From: Desulforhopalus sp. IMCC35007
Lineage (GTDB): Bacteria; Desulfobacterota; Desulfobulbia; Desulfobulbales; Desulfocapsaceae
Direction: 5' to 3'
Length of the DNA stretch: 64,000 nucleotides
NCBI RefSeq assembly: GCF_005116575.1
Contig: NZ_SWCN01000001.1
Coordinates: 186,001-250,000, forward strand
A program made the position numbers and the translations under genes. The notes beneath the pieces were generated by a model, which ran no database searches, had not been told where the DNA came from, and worked only from the letters and a program-made list of their open reading frames with translations. This document shows, in pieces, positions 18,331 to 27,536 of this stretch. How positions within the stretch are numbered: the first letter of the stretch is position 1; every line of letters begins with the position of its first letter.

Positions 18331-18906
18331 ATGTCTGACCTTAAAGGAAGTAAAACAGAAATAAACCTGCTGACCTCTTTTGCCGGTGAGTCCCAGGCTC
18401 GAAACCGTTACAACTATTTTGCTTCACAGGCAAAAAAAGAGGGATTTGTGCAGATTTCTCATATCTTTGAGGAAACGGCCAATCAGGAAAAAGAGCATGC
18501 AAAAAGGTTCTTTAAGTTCCTCAAGGGTGGGGAGGCGGTTATTTCCTACCCCTTTCCTGCTGGCATAATTGGCACGACCCTGGAAAATCTTCAGGCGGCA
18601 GCTGCCGGAGAAAAACACGAGTACGATGTAATGTATCCGGAGTATGCAAAAGTAGCACGGGCAGAAGGTTTTGAGGCAATCGCCTCGGTGTGGGAGTACA
18701 TCTCTGTTGCCGAGAAGCAACATGAAAAACGGTACCTGGATCTTGCCGCAAATATTATGGCAGACAAGGTATTCAAAAGAGATACACCGGTTGTCTGGCG
18801 CTGTCGAAACTGCGGCTATATCCATGAAGGCGAAGCGGCGATAATGATGTGTCCAGCCTGTGCGCATCCCCAGGCCCACTTTGAACTGCTTGCTGAAAAC
18901 TGGTAA
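18331..18906 (+). CDS. rbr: Rubrerythrin
   Basis: The 191-residue protein has an N-terminal ferritin-like diiron domain and a C-terminal rubredoxin-like domain. The diiron ligands are in LLTSFAGESQARNRY, EETANQEKEHAKRF, AARAEGFEAIASVWEYI (read here as VARAEGFEAIASVWEYI) and EKQHEKRY. The FeCys4 site is WRCRNCGYIHEG with CPACAHP. Rubrerythrins reduce hydrogen peroxide in anaerobes. The ATG follows GATTAGAGGAG. A terminator lies about 50 bp downstream, so it is probably monocistronic. Confidence 0.96.
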   Translation: MSDLKGSKTEINLLTSFAGESQARNRYNYFASQAKKEGFVQISHIFEETANQEKEHAKRFFKFLKGGEAVISYPFPAGIIGTTLENLQAAAAGEKHEYDVMYPEYAKVARAEGFEAIASVWEYISVAEKQHEKRYLDLAANIMADKVFKRDTPVVWRCRNCGYIHEGEAAIMMCPACAHPQAHFELLAENW

Positions 18907-18955
18907 AATCGAACCCTTCGAACCCTCTTTACTCATCAGACCTCTAGGGCGCCTG

Positions 18956-18999
18956 GTTATCTGATGGAGACTTCTCTGTCAGATAACGGCATCCTTTTT
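18956..18999 (+). terminator. Terminator after rubrerythrin
   Basis: GTTATCTGA (18956-18964) pairs with TCAGATAAC (18979-18987). The inner part can extend the stem (GAGA/TCTC). GGCATCC and a run of six T follow. Confidence 0.7.
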
Positions 19000-19081
19000 T
19001 GCCGATAGTGTATATGCTGAGTGATGAGGTTATGGGGTATGAAAACTGGGCTGTAACACCTTATGATATGGGAATATATGG

Positions 19082-19414
19082 TCAACAGCGATCTTCCGGT
19101 AGGCCCTGCCATTTCATCAGCGAATATAGTTCGATTCTCAGATGATACTTATCCAAAATACCAGATGGCTCCGAGATAAATCCAGCTCTGGGGTAAAGGG
19201 TTTGGGGTGAGTGGGTTGTGATCGCCATGATGGCGGGTCTCCCCCAGTTGTGCAGCACCATGTGAAGGTGTGTAAAATATTGAAAGATTAGCTGGTTGAG
19301 GTAGCCGTTTTTAGCATTGTGTATTAGAGAAAGTATTTGAAATGATGACCTTAATTTGGTAGGTTCCAGGTTGGATGTACGAGTACGTCTGCACATGCGG
19401 CGTTTCTTACCCAC
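19082..19414 (-). CDS. Uncertain ORF, 110 codons, in the 540-bp gap before the sucrose genes
   Basis: The frame opens with a basic stretch (KKRRMCRRTRTS) and continues with FQYFTHLHMVLHNWGRPAIM and SEPSGILDKYHLRIELYSLM. The composition could be that of a real soluble protein or a gene remnant. I recognise no family, and no good ribosome site precedes the start. It is divergent from the sucrose-phosphate synthase gene. Apart from it, the stretch 19000-19540 shows nothing I can name. Confidence 0.25.
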   Translation of the reverse strand: MGKKRRMCRRTRTSNLEPTKLRSSFQILSLIHNAKNGYLNQLIFQYFTHLHMVLHNWGRPAIMAITTHSPQTLYPRAGFISEPSGILDKYHLRIELYSLMKWQGLPEDRC

Positions 19415-19540
19415 CTCCCGATAGTTTATCTATCTTATAGGCAACAGATTTTACACCGTGGTGTTTTCTCCCAGAGCTGACATTTTCTCTTTACGCGGAT
19501 GACTCCGGGGGAGTGATAACAGCCAGTAAAAGGGGAATTA

Positions 19541-21712
19541 ATGATTGATCAAACAGAAGGTTTTTACATCGCCCTGCTGAGTATTCACGGACTGATTCGC
19601 TGGCATAATCTGGAACTGGGCCGGGACGCAGATACGGGTGGGCAAACCCTATATGTTGTAGAGCTGGCACAGGCTTTAGCCGTTCAGCCGGGTATTCGTA
19701 AAGTCGACCTGATAACCCAGCGGGTGGTTGATGAAAGTATCTCGCCTGACTATGCCCAGCAGATAGAGCAACATGGAGATAACCTTCGAATCGTGCGCAT
19801 TGATGCAGGTCCGGAGGAGTATCTGGCCAAAGAAAGACTTTGGAATCATCTCGATTTTTTCACCGACAATCTCGCCCGTTTTTTTCGCGAAAATAATTCT
19901 ATTCCAGATATCCTCCACAGCCATTATGCCGATGCCGGATACGTTGGTTCTCATCTTGCCCGTTTGCTCGGAATTCCTTTAATTCACACAGGTCATTCCC
20001 TTGGCCGCGTTAAACACAGTCGGCTGTTGGCAAGTGGTGTCAAAGCAAGAGAAATAGACAATCGTTTCAATATGAGCCGTCGTATTGAAGCAGAAGAGCA
20101 GACCCTGGCTACCGCTGAACGTGTGATAACGAGTACGCATCAAGAAATTACCGAGCAATACGAGCTTTATGATCATTATCAGCCTGATCTGATGCGTGTT
20201 GTTCCGCCGGGGACCAACCTCAATAAGTTTAAACCACCAACGGGTGAGGAACTACAGTCTCCATTGTTTGAAAATTTGACCCGTCATCTCAAAGATCCGG
20301 ATAAACCCATTATTCTGGCTCTGTCCCGTCCGGACGGTCGAAAAAACATTGTCGCTCTCGTTGAGGCCTTTGGGCAATCATCGAAGCTTCAGGAGCTTGC
20401 AAACCTGCTGATTATTGCTGGCAACCGTGATGATATTGATGACTTGGAAGACGGTGCACAGGAGGTCTTCCATGAACTGCTGGTCGCAATCGACCGCTAT
20501 GATATTTATGGGAAAGTATCCTTGCCTAAGCACCATAAGCGCGATGAGGTGCCGAAGATTTATCGAATTGTTGCGGCATCAGGGGGTGTTTTTGTCAATC
20601 CGGCACTTACAGAGCCTTTTGGTTTGACCCTGATTGAAGCCGCAGCATCGGGTTTACCAATCGTTGCCACGGAGGATGGTGGCCCCCAGGATATCATTAA
20701 AAACTGTAAGAACGGTTTACTCATTGACCCACTAGAGTCAGAAACGATAACTCAGGCACTGTTGAAACTGTTGTTAGATCCGCAACTCTGGCAAAAATAT
20801 TCTGCTCAGGGTTTGCGTGGTGTAAAGGAAAACTACTCATGGCAGGCACACGCGCAACGCTATCTAGCAATAATAAAACCAATTGCTGAACGTTCAGAAC
20901 AATTGCTTAGAAAAAGTGTTAGGCTGCGAACGGGTCTGTATCGTGACCGGGCGATTGTAACCGATCTCGATCAAAATTTGATTGGGGATGACAGTTCTCT
21001 GAAGACCCTGGTGCAGCTTCTTCTAGAGCAGCGTACTAACAGTTATTTTGTTATCGCTACAGGAAGACGTCTTTATTCTGCTTTAAAGTTGATGAAAAAG
21101 CATAAAATTCCGCAACCGGATGTACTCATTACCAGTAGTGGCACCAAGATTTATTATGCTCCCAAATTAGTAGCAGATACAGCCTGGGTAAAACATATTG
21201 ACCATCATTGGTCACCTCGCACAATAAAGAAAGTATTGGCGAACTATCCTGGACTTATAGCTCAACCTAATACGGAACAGAGTTACTATAAGCTCAGCTA
21301 CTATATCGATCCGGAAGAGGCCGATATAGAGGAGATTAAGCAGCTGTTGCACAGGGAAGAGCTGTCGGCTTATGTGCAGATGTCTTTTGGCCAGTTTTTA
21401 GATATCCTTCCCTTGCGCGCTTCAAAAGGCATAGCTTTACGCTATGTTGTCCAGCAACTCAACATTCCACTTCAAAAAGTCTTTGTTGCAGGGGGATCCG
21501 GGGCTGATGAGGATATGATGCGGGGCAATACCCTGGCTGCAGTTGTGGCAAACAGACATGGTGAAGAACTGTGTCAGCTGGTCTCCAATGAGCGAATCTA
21601 CTTTTCTCAACAACCCAATGCGGCTGGAATTATGGAAGCGCTTGCATTTTATGATTTTTTCAACAGCTGTAGAGATCCCAGGGAGGACAACCAGCGTGAA
21701 GAGACCCGCTAG
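19541..21712 (+). CDS. sps: Sucrose-phosphate synthase with C-terminal HAD domain
   Basis: The 723-residue protein begins with a GT4 glycosyltransferase of the sucrose-phosphate synthase type, covering about residues 5-460. DADTGGQTLYVVELAQAL is the UDP/substrate loop, HSHYADAGYVG and TGHSLGRVK are family motifs, and EPFGLTLIEAAASGLP is the E-x7-E nucleotide-sugar motif. It makes sucrose-6-phosphate from UDP-glucose and fructose-6-phosphate. Residues from about 470 form a HAD-like domain related to sucrose phosphatase, but its first motif reads TDLDQNL, lacking the D-x-D-x-T threonine. It is therefore likely not catalytic. The true phosphatase gene overlaps its 3' end. Confidence 0.9.
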   Translation: MIDQTEGFYIALLSIHGLIRWHNLELGRDADTGGQTLYVVELAQALAVQPGIRKVDLITQRVVDESISPDYAQQIEQHGDNLRIVRIDAGPEEYLAKERLWNHLDFFTDNLARFFRENNSIPDILHSHYADAGYVGSHLARLLGIPLIHTGHSLGRVKHSRLLASGVKAREIDNRFNMSRRIEAEEQTLATAERVITSTHQEITEQYELYDHYQPDLMRVVPPGTNLNKFKPPTGEELQSPLFENLTRHLKDPDKPIILALSRPDGRKNIVALVEAFGQSSKLQELANLLIIAGNRDDIDDLEDGAQEVFHELLVAIDRYDIYGKVSLPKHHKRDEVPKIYRIVAASGGVFVNPALTEPFGLTLIEAAASGLPIVATEDGGPQDIIKNCKNGLLIDPLESETITQALLKLLLDPQLWQKYSAQGLRGVKENYSWQAHAQRYLAIIKPIAERSEQLLRKSVRLRTGLYRDRAIVTDLDQNLIGDDSSLKTLVQLLLEQRTNSYFVIATGRRLYSALKLMKKHKIPQPDVLITSSGTKIYYAPKLVADTAWVKHIDHHWSPRTIKKVLANYPGLIAQPNTEQSYYKLSYYIDPEEADIEEIKQLLHREELSAYVQMSFGQFLDILPLRASKGIALRYVVQQLNIPLQKVFVAGGSGADEDMMRGNTLAAVVANRHGEELCQLVSNERIYFSQQPNAAGIMEALAFYDFFNSCRDPREDNQREETR

Positions 21713-22547
21713 ATTGCTTCTATGCACAGACATGGATAGAACGATTATTCCCAATGGTTCCCAGCCGGAATTGTTATCTGTTCGCAAGCAGTTTGCAAAA
21801 TTTTGCAGTCTTTCACAGCTGTGTCTTGTCTATGTTACCGGACGCCATCTGCGATTAATGGAAGAGGCGATTGAAGAATACAATCTTCCCGAACCCGATT
21901 ATGCCATTACTGATGTTGGTACAAAGATCTACCACCGGCATGAATGCAAATGGCAGGAAAACCTGGCATGGCAAACTATGATTGCAGGTGCCTGGAAAGG
22001 TAAAAGCCATGGGCAGTTACAAGAGGCTCTCAATTGCGTGACGGAGCTTATTTTGCAGGAACCAGACAGACAGAATGATTTTAAACTCAGTTATTATCTG
22101 CCGCTGGCAGTGGATGAGAAAAGAATTCTTCATGGGGTCCAGCAAAGATTGAAGGAGCTCAATGTCCAGGCCAGTCTTATCTGGAGTATTGATGAAGCTA
22201 AAAATATGGGTCTGTTGGATATTTTACCTGGCAATGCCACGAAATTGCACGGTATAGAGTTTTTACAGCAGCAGCTGGGCTATCAGCCAGATGAAATTAT
22301 TTTTGCAGGTGACAGCGGCAATGATATACCGGTTCTCACCAGTTCAATCCGCTCTATTCTTGTGGCCAATGCCAGGCAAGAAATACAGGCGCAGGCCATA
22401 GAGGGAGCCCGGAAAAACGGTAATGCGGCTTCCCTGTATCTGGCTGTAAATACTGAGTCTGGCGTGGACGGGAATTACGCTGCAGGGGTATTGCAGGGGA
22501 TTATTCATTTTTTCCCGGAAATGAACGAAAAGCTAGAAAAAATGTGA
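21696..22547 (+). CDS. spp: Sucrose-6-phosphate phosphatase (HAD-IIB)
   Basis: I start this 283-residue protein at the GTG at 21696, nine bases after GGGAGGA. It overlaps the synthase by 17 bp, which suggests coupling. The HAD motifs are complete: CTDMDRT (nucleophile and acid, D-x-D-x-T), YVTGRH (motif II), and FAGDSGNDIPVL (motif IV). The cap region resembles sucrose phosphatases (KLSYYLPL-like FKLSYYLPL). It removes the phosphate from sucrose-6-phosphate made by the preceding enzyme. A longer frame upstream lies inside the synthase gene and is not needed. Confidence 0.88.
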   Translation: MKRPARLLLCTDMDRTIIPNGSQPELLSVRKQFAKFCSLSQLCLVYVTGRHLRLMEEAIEEYNLPEPDYAITDVGTKIYHRHECKWQENLAWQTMIAGAWKGKSHGQLQEALNCVTELILQEPDRQNDFKLSYYLPLAVDEKRILHGVQQRLKELNVQASLIWSIDEAKNMGLLDILPGNATKLHGIEFLQQQLGYQPDEIIFAGDSGNDIPVLTSSIRSILVANARQEIQAQAIEGARKNGNAASLYLAVNTESGVDGNYAAGVLQGIIHFFPEMNEKLEKM

Positions 22548-22820
22548 AAGATTGCACTGTACTCTTCTGTCTGTTGAATTACATTCTTGAATCGGCAGAA
22601 TATGTTGGTGCGTTTGACTGTGTGGTGCAGGTATTAGCTCCCTGACATTACTTTTTTTGTTTTTGTTATACACGCTTTCTTTACGGGTGTTCCTCTGTTT
22701 CTTACATTGGACACCTTTTTCAAGGATGCAGATCAACTGTTTTTTCCGGAAATTTTCTAATCTTCTTATCTGCAGCAGAAGAGCAGGTAATTGTCTCAAA
22801 GACCAATTTCAAGGTGGTAT

Positions 22821-24773
22821 ATGTACGAACAAGTTTCCCACACCCTTTTAAATGACATTTTAAACCGCATTAAGCCTGAAATTTCTGAACAGGATTTGCG
22901 ACATTTTTATACACGTCTGGGTGCCAATTTTTATGGCATTCACTCACTTTTTCAACGCCTCTATGGCGATCAGGAGGATTTTGTCGAGCAGGCCCAGCGG
23001 CTGGTGGAGACAATGGCACAACAATACATTAAGCGTCCGGAAAACCTGCGGCAGCTCGATCTCGTGCGGGAAAAAGACTACAACTGGTTTCTAAGCCAGG
23101 AGTTGGTCGGGATGGCTTTGTATTGCAAAGGCTTTGGTGGTACCGTCCGGGGGCTCGAGGAGCGGTTGAACTATTTTCAAGAACTGGGCATTAACCTTGT
23201 TCATGTGATGCCGATACTGCGCTGTCCAGAAGGAAGTAGTGATGGGGGGTATGCGGTAAGTGATTTTCGGGAGATTAATCCGGATATTGGGACGCTTGAG
23301 GATGTCCAGCAGTTGGCCGTTTCGATGAGAGAACGAGGAATCCTGCTGGTGCTTGACGTTGTGGTCAACCACACCTCAAACAAGCATTTCTGGGCGACGC
23401 GTGCCAAAGCTGGTGAGAAGAAATATCAGGACTATTACTATACTTTTGAAAATCGAAACGTTCCTGATATGTTCGAGCAAAGCATGCCGGAAATCTTTCC
23501 TGAAACAGCACCCGGCAATTTTACCTGGGATGAAGAGATGGGTCGATGGGTAATGACCGTCTTTAACGATTTCCAGTGGGATCTCAACTACAGCAACCCA
23601 TCTGTATTCATTGAAATGCTAAATATCATTCTTTTTTGGGCCAATCAGGGAGCTGATATTCTGCGGTTGGATGCCGTTGCGTTTTTATGGAAAAAAATAG
23701 GCAGCACTTGTCAGAATGAGCGCGAGGCCCATTTGATCCTGCAATTGCTAAAAGATTGTTGTCAGGTCACGGCACCGGGGGTGGTTTTTATCGCTGAGGC
23801 GATTGTTGCTCCCTTGGAAGTGATAAAGTATTTCGGTGAAGATGCTGTTATCGCCAAAGAGTGTGAGATCGCTTACAACGCCACATTCATGGCATTGTTG
23901 TGGGATGCCGTTGCCACCAAAAATGCTCGTCTGCTCAATCAGGGAATCAGAAGCCTGCCCGTTAAACTGGAAAGAGCAACCTGGCTTAACTACATCCGAT
24001 GTCACGATGACATTGGCCTCGGTTTTGACGACAGGGACATTCTGAGCTGTGATTATGAACCTCTGAAGCACCGTAGATTTCTAATCGATTACTTCACAGG
24101 CAAGTTTGATGATTCCCATGCGAGAGGTGTGCCTTTTGGTCAAAACAGCAGGACGGGCGACAGTCGCATTTCCGGTTCGCTCGCTTCACTCGCGGGGCTC
24201 GAGTATGCAATTGAAACCGACGACAACGAAGCAATTGATGATGCCATTCGACTCATTCTCCTGCTGCATAGCATGATTTTATCGTTCGGTGGTATCCCAC
24301 TGTTATATTATGGCGACGAACTTGGGACCCTCAACGATGACAGTTACAAAGAAGATCCTTTCAAAAAAGGGGATACCCGCTGGGTACACCGGCCATCAAT
24401 AGACTGGGACAGGGCGGAAGGTAGAAACACACCTGGAACGATTGAATATCGAATTTACAGCGCACTGAAACGGATGATCGCAGTACGCAAAGAAATTGAG
24501 GTGTTCGCCGATTTTAACAACCGTGAACTGATTGAGGTCGAAAATCCACATCTCTTTGTCTTTGGTAGATATCACCCCCAAAGACCCAATGAACAGGTCC
24601 TCGTTGTTGCGAATTTTAGCGATAAACCCCAGTATCTCAACCTTGAAAATATTGGCAGTTGGGGGCCGCAGCACCGTCCTCTTGTTGATCTGTATCGTGG
24701 GGAAACACCGGATATTTTTAATGAAAATCTCGTGATTCCAGAATTTTGTTTTTACTGGCTGAGTGAAAGATAG
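22821..24773 (+). CDS. ams: Amylosucrase (GH13)
   Basis: The 650-residue protein is a GH13 enzyme of the amylosucrase type. An N-terminal helical domain (to about residue 90) precedes the barrel. Conserved regions are DVVVNHTSN (region I), ILRLDAVAF with the nucleophilic Asp (region II), VFIAEAIV with the acid Glu (region III), and IRCHDDIG (region IV). GGIPLLYYGDELGTLND and a C-terminal beta domain follow. Amylosucrase transfers glucose from sucrose to an alpha-1,4-glucan, releasing fructose. I start at 22821 with AAGGTGGT upstream. It follows the sucrose synthesis genes, an order like the sps-spp-fruK-ams clusters known from methylotrophs. No fructokinase gene is present here. Sucrose hydrolase is the main alternative. 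Confidence 0.87.
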   Translation: MYEQVSHTLLNDILNRIKPEISEQDLRHFYTRLGANFYGIHSLFQRLYGDQEDFVEQAQRLVETMAQQYIKRPENLRQLDLVREKDYNWFLSQELVGMALYCKGFGGTVRGLEERLNYFQELGINLVHVMPILRCPEGSSDGGYAVSDFREINPDIGTLEDVQQLAVSMRERGILLVLDVVVNHTSNKHFWATRAKAGEKKYQDYYYTFENRNVPDMFEQSMPEIFPETAPGNFTWDEEMGRWVMTVFNDFQWDLNYSNPSVFIEMLNIILFWANQGADILRLDAVAFLWKKIGSTCQNEREAHLILQLLKDCCQVTAPGVVFIAEAIVAPLEVIKYFGEDAVIAKECEIAYNATFMALLWDAVATKNARLLNQGIRSLPVKLERATWLNYIRCHDDIGLGFDDRDILSCDYEPLKHRRFLIDYFTGKFDDSHARGVPFGQNSRTGDSRISGSLASLAGLEYAIETDDNEAIDDAIRLILLLHSMILSFGGIPLLYYGDELGTLNDDSYKEDPFKKGDTRWVHRPSIDWDRAEGRNTPGTIEYRIYSALKRMIAVRKEIEVFADFNNRELIEVENPHLFVFGRYHPQRPNEQVLVVANFSDKPQYLNLENIGSWGPQHRPLVDLYRGETPDIFNENLVIPEFCFYWLSER

Positions 24774-25170
24774 TTTGAAACAGGATGGCCAGGTCAAGTG
24801 TCAATACATTTTTTTTAGTTTTTTTGTAAGGATTTGGCCTATTTCACAGTTGTACTGAGAAGAACTGTCGAGTGTAAGAAGAGCTGCGAAGAGTAATAAT
24901 GTCAACGAGTTCTTTTAAGATCATAAGCCTTAAAACTGTTATTCAATACAGTTGTCATTTAATTTTTGATAGTTATTGCTATCATTAAGCTATTTTTTTA
25001 CTTTGGTTGAAAAAGGTTTGGCCTGCTTTATAGTGTAATCATACCAGAACAACAGGAGCCACTAAGTAAAACAGCACAGATAGGGGTGCTTCTGACGTTC
25101 TGGAAGGTTTGGATGGAACTATATCCAAAAAACACAAAACACTTGAATTACACATATAGAGAGGTGGATT
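24774..25170. other. Gene-free stretch with a possible structured leader
   Basis: No convincing ORF is seen. Within it, CCAGAAC (25044-25050) pairs with GTTCTGG (25097-25103), and GGAGC/GCTTC can extend the stem inside. This makes a roughly 60-nt hairpin 67 bp upstream of the small gene at 25171. AT-rich sequence before it (24950-25040) could hold a promoter. Confidence 0.35.
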
Positions 25171-25347
25171 ATGAGTATGCGAGGTGAAATAATTTCAAAA
25201 GAATATCAGGAAATGGTCTGGGCAAAAGATGAAAATGGAAAAGAGTACGTCTGTTATACGAGTGACGTTAAAGATAAGGATCATTTGAGCGAAAGTGAAA
25301 AATCCCGTTGTCTCGACAGCAGTCAGGTACTAGGTGACAGCTGGTAA
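25171..25347 (+). CDS. Small hypothetical protein, 58 residues
   Basis: The ORF starts with ATG seven bases after GAGAGGTGG, a good ribosome site. The product starts MSMRGEIISKEYQEMVWAKD and is charged, soluble and acidic. It contains ENGKEYVCYTSDVKDKDHL and one more cysteine in SRCLDSS. The pattern of W-A-x-D-x-x-G-K-E-Y-x-C is reminiscent of a small beta-sheet fold, but I recognise no family. It stands alone with a possible structured leader upstream and a terminator 240 bp downstream. Confidence 0.55.
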   Translation: MSMRGEIISKEYQEMVWAKDENGKEYVCYTSDVKDKDHLSESEKSRCLDSSQVLGDSW

Positions 25348-25586
25348 AAGCTCTTGACTGAGAATACTGCATGTAATCTATGGATATGAACTAAGACCTA
25401 AAATATTCATGAAATCACAAGGGATCTCAGGGGCTCACAAAAAGGTGTATAACAGATATGTTGGCCCAACAACACAAAGAGTGTCGCTTAACCCATTAAT
25501 AGAGCATTTATGGTAGTGAATCGGCTGATACTCCTTGGATTTTTTGCAAAATCGAGGTCCGAGGTTTTCTCAATAACCAAAAATAA

Positions 25587-25622
25587 ACAGGGATCTGGAT
25601 ACTTTCAGGTCCCTGTTTTTTT
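25587..25622 (+). terminator. Terminator in the gap 25348-25868
   Basis: ACAGGGA (25587-25593) pairs with TCCCTGT (25610-25616), followed by a T run. The 16-nt interior can form CTG/CAG. It is 240 bp after the small gene, so the transcript may carry a long tail or an untranslated RNA. The rest of the 521-bp gap shows no gene. Confidence 0.75.
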
Positions 25623-25868
25623 GATGTTTGAGAGGTAGATCCCTCATCTTCAGTTATCAGCTCTGTTTTCAATCAGCTTGTTCAAAAGCGTAGTATGTGA
25701 ATTCACATGAATAATTATATCAAACGCACAACAACTTATCGTTTACCCCATGCCGTGGCATAAGCCCTTGACACAACTGTCTGAGATGCAGGAACAAGGT
25801 GGGGTAAGACTGAGAGAAATCAACAGAATTAAAAAATAACAGCTTAAAACTCAACAAATGGAAACTCT

Positions 25869-26240
25869 ATGACACAACTGCAGGAGTACTTCGAAAACAA
25901 TAAAGGATTTGGTGTTCTGGCCACTGCCGACAGTAGCGGAAAAGTTGATGCTGCGGTGTATTCGCGCCCGCATTTTCTGGAGGAGGGGACCCTGGCATTT
26001 ATTATGCGAGACCGTCTCACCCACCATAATCTGCAATCAAATTCATCGGCTACCTTTCTTTTTGTGGAGGAAGGTACGTCATATAAAGGGAAACGACTGT
26101 TTCTCACCAAAACTCGTGAAGAAAACAATCCCGAACTGGTGCAGAAATTAAAAAGGCGTACATCCGGTGACAGCGATGAACTCTCTTTTCTGGTTTATTT
26201 TACTGTTGATAAGGAATTGCCTCTCATTGGTGGAGAGTAG
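25869..26240 (+). CDS. Pyridoxamine 5'-phosphate oxidase-like FMN-binding protein
   Basis: The 123-residue product has the split-barrel flavin-binding pattern: YFENNKGFGVLATADSSGKVDAAVYSRP near the N-terminus, quoted in part as GFGVLATADSSGKVDAA, and FIMRDRLTHHNLQSN in the middle. Small proteins of this kind bind FMN, heme or F420; function varies widely. The ATG lies just after GAAACTCT, without a strong ribosome site. A second, different split-barrel protein is at 27063 with a flavodoxin-like reductase between them, which suggests a small flavin-linked group. Confidence 0.75.
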   Translation: MTQLQEYFENNKGFGVLATADSSGKVDAAVYSRPHFLEEGTLAFIMRDRLTHHNLQSNSSATFLFVEEGTSYKGKRLFLTKTREENNPELVQKLKRRTSGDSDELSFLVYFTVDKELPLIGGE

Positions 26241-26422
26241 TTGCCTGTCATCTTTATCTGCCTTGGGAACAGGCCTGAAAAAGTTGGGCGCTTCTAAGTA
26301 ATGAAGTGCCTTTCTTGCAGCCTGTATGTCGTGTAAGGTGCTAGTATTGTTGTGAGAGCATTTTGCGACATAGAAGAATATTACCAATCAATTTTTTATA
26401 TAAACCAGCAGGGGAGACCGGA

Positions 26423-26998
26423 ATGAGAGTTGTTGCATTCTGCGGGAGCGGGCGTAAACAAGGGAACACCTCTTTACTCTTGAAAGCCGTTTTGGAACCA
26501 CTGACTGCTGCCGGGGTTGATACCGAACTGGTGGAACTTGCCGGCAATGAGATAAGAGGCTGTATGTCCTGCTATGTCTGTTTTATGGAAAAAAACGGGA
26601 CGTGTGTTCTTAAAAAGGACATAGTGAATGAATGTATCGGAAAAATGGCTGAGGCTGATGCGATAATCCTTGGCTCACCGGCCTATTTTGGTGATGTGAC
26701 AAGTGAGATGAAAGCGCTGATAGATCGTTCCGGTATGGTCAGCCAGGCGAACGGAAATATGTTCAGACGCAAGATAGGTGCATCAGTGGTAGCTGTTCGA
26801 AGAGCCGGTGCGGCCCATAGTCTGAATACCATGAACCAGTTTTTTCTACTCAGCCAGATGATTGTTGTTGGTTCGAACGCATGGAACGTAGGGTTCGGTC
26901 CGGAAAAGGGTGAGGTGGTAGAGGATGAAGAAGCAATGACGACCATGCGTCAGCTGGGAGAAAATATACTGTGGCTGATGAAGAAGGTACAGCCTTAG
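26423..26998 (+). CDS. Flavodoxin-fold NAD(P)H-dependent FMN reductase
   Basis: The 191-residue protein has the NADPH-dependent FMN reductase fold. The start MRVVAFCGSGRKQGNTSLLL contains the FMN-phosphate loop. GCMSCYVCFMEKNGTC is a cysteine-rich segment also found in iron-sulfur flavoproteins, but no full 4Fe-4S spacing is obvious. ADAIILGSPAYFGDVTSEMKALIDR is the second flavin-contact region. I start at the ATG at 26423, preceded by GGGGAGACCGGA. It lies between two split-barrel FMN proteins. Electron partner and substrate are unknown. Confidence 0.85.
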   Translation: MRVVAFCGSGRKQGNTSLLLKAVLEPLTAAGVDTELVELAGNEIRGCMSCYVCFMEKNGTCVLKKDIVNECIGKMAEADAIILGSPAYFGDVTSEMKALIDRSGMVSQANGNMFRRKIGASVVAVRRAGAAHSLNTMNQFFLLSQMIVVGSNAWNVGFGPEKGEVVEDEEAMTTMRQLGENILWLMKKVQP

Positions 26999-27062
26999 CG
27001 TTGGTATTTTCTGGGTTTTACAACGGTCATCTTTATGGATTAAGTACACGGCGGGAGAAATG

Positions 27063-27536
27063 ATGTCTGCAACAGAACAGGAAATCACCAAGAAGATACA
27101 AGGTCTTCTTGCAAGCCAAAGGTTAGCGGTCTTATCCACCCAGAGGGACGGTCAACCCTATTCCAGTTTAATGGCCTTTGCCTTTACAACGGATCTGGCG
27201 AGTATTGTTGTGGCAACAGGCAAATCGACCCGTAAACATCAGAACCTTCTTCAGGAGTCCAGAGTCTCGCTCCTTGTAGATAATCGTACCAATAGTGAGA
27301 GTGACTTTCATAGCGCCGAGGCCTTAACTGTCATTGGCAAGGCACAGATGATAGAGGAGGCCGAACGGCTTGGCCTTGAGCAAATCTATCTGCAGAGACA
27401 TCCATTTTTACAAGAATTTCTCGCCTCCCCAAGTACTGCCTTTCTGAAAATAGCAGTATCCCGTTACCTCCTGGTTTCTCGTTTTCAGGATGTGATGGAA
27501 TATAAAATTGGCAATATAAATGATCTTTTATTGTAA
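27063..27536 (+). CDS. Pyridoxamine 5'-phosphate oxidase-family protein
   Basis: The product has 157 residues. Split-barrel features are LASQRLAVLSTQRDGQPYSSLMAFA near residue 15 (part: LAVLSTQRDGQPYSSL), STRKHQNLLQESRVSLLVDN, and AEALTVIGKAQMIE. The C-terminal ISRY-like AVSRYLLVSRFQDV is typical of HugZ/heme-utilisation-type split barrels. It may bind FMN or heme. The two adjacent ATGs (27060, 27063) both follow CGGGAGAA; the second gives better spacing. It follows the flavodoxin-like reductase by 64 bp. Confidence 0.75.
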   Translation: MSATEQEITKKIQGLLASQRLAVLSTQRDGQPYSSLMAFAFTTDLASIVVATGKSTRKHQNLLQESRVSLLVDNRTNSESDFHSAEALTVIGKAQMIEEAERLGLEQIYLQRHPFLQEFLASPSTAFLKIAVSRYLLVSRFQDVMEYKIGNINDLLL

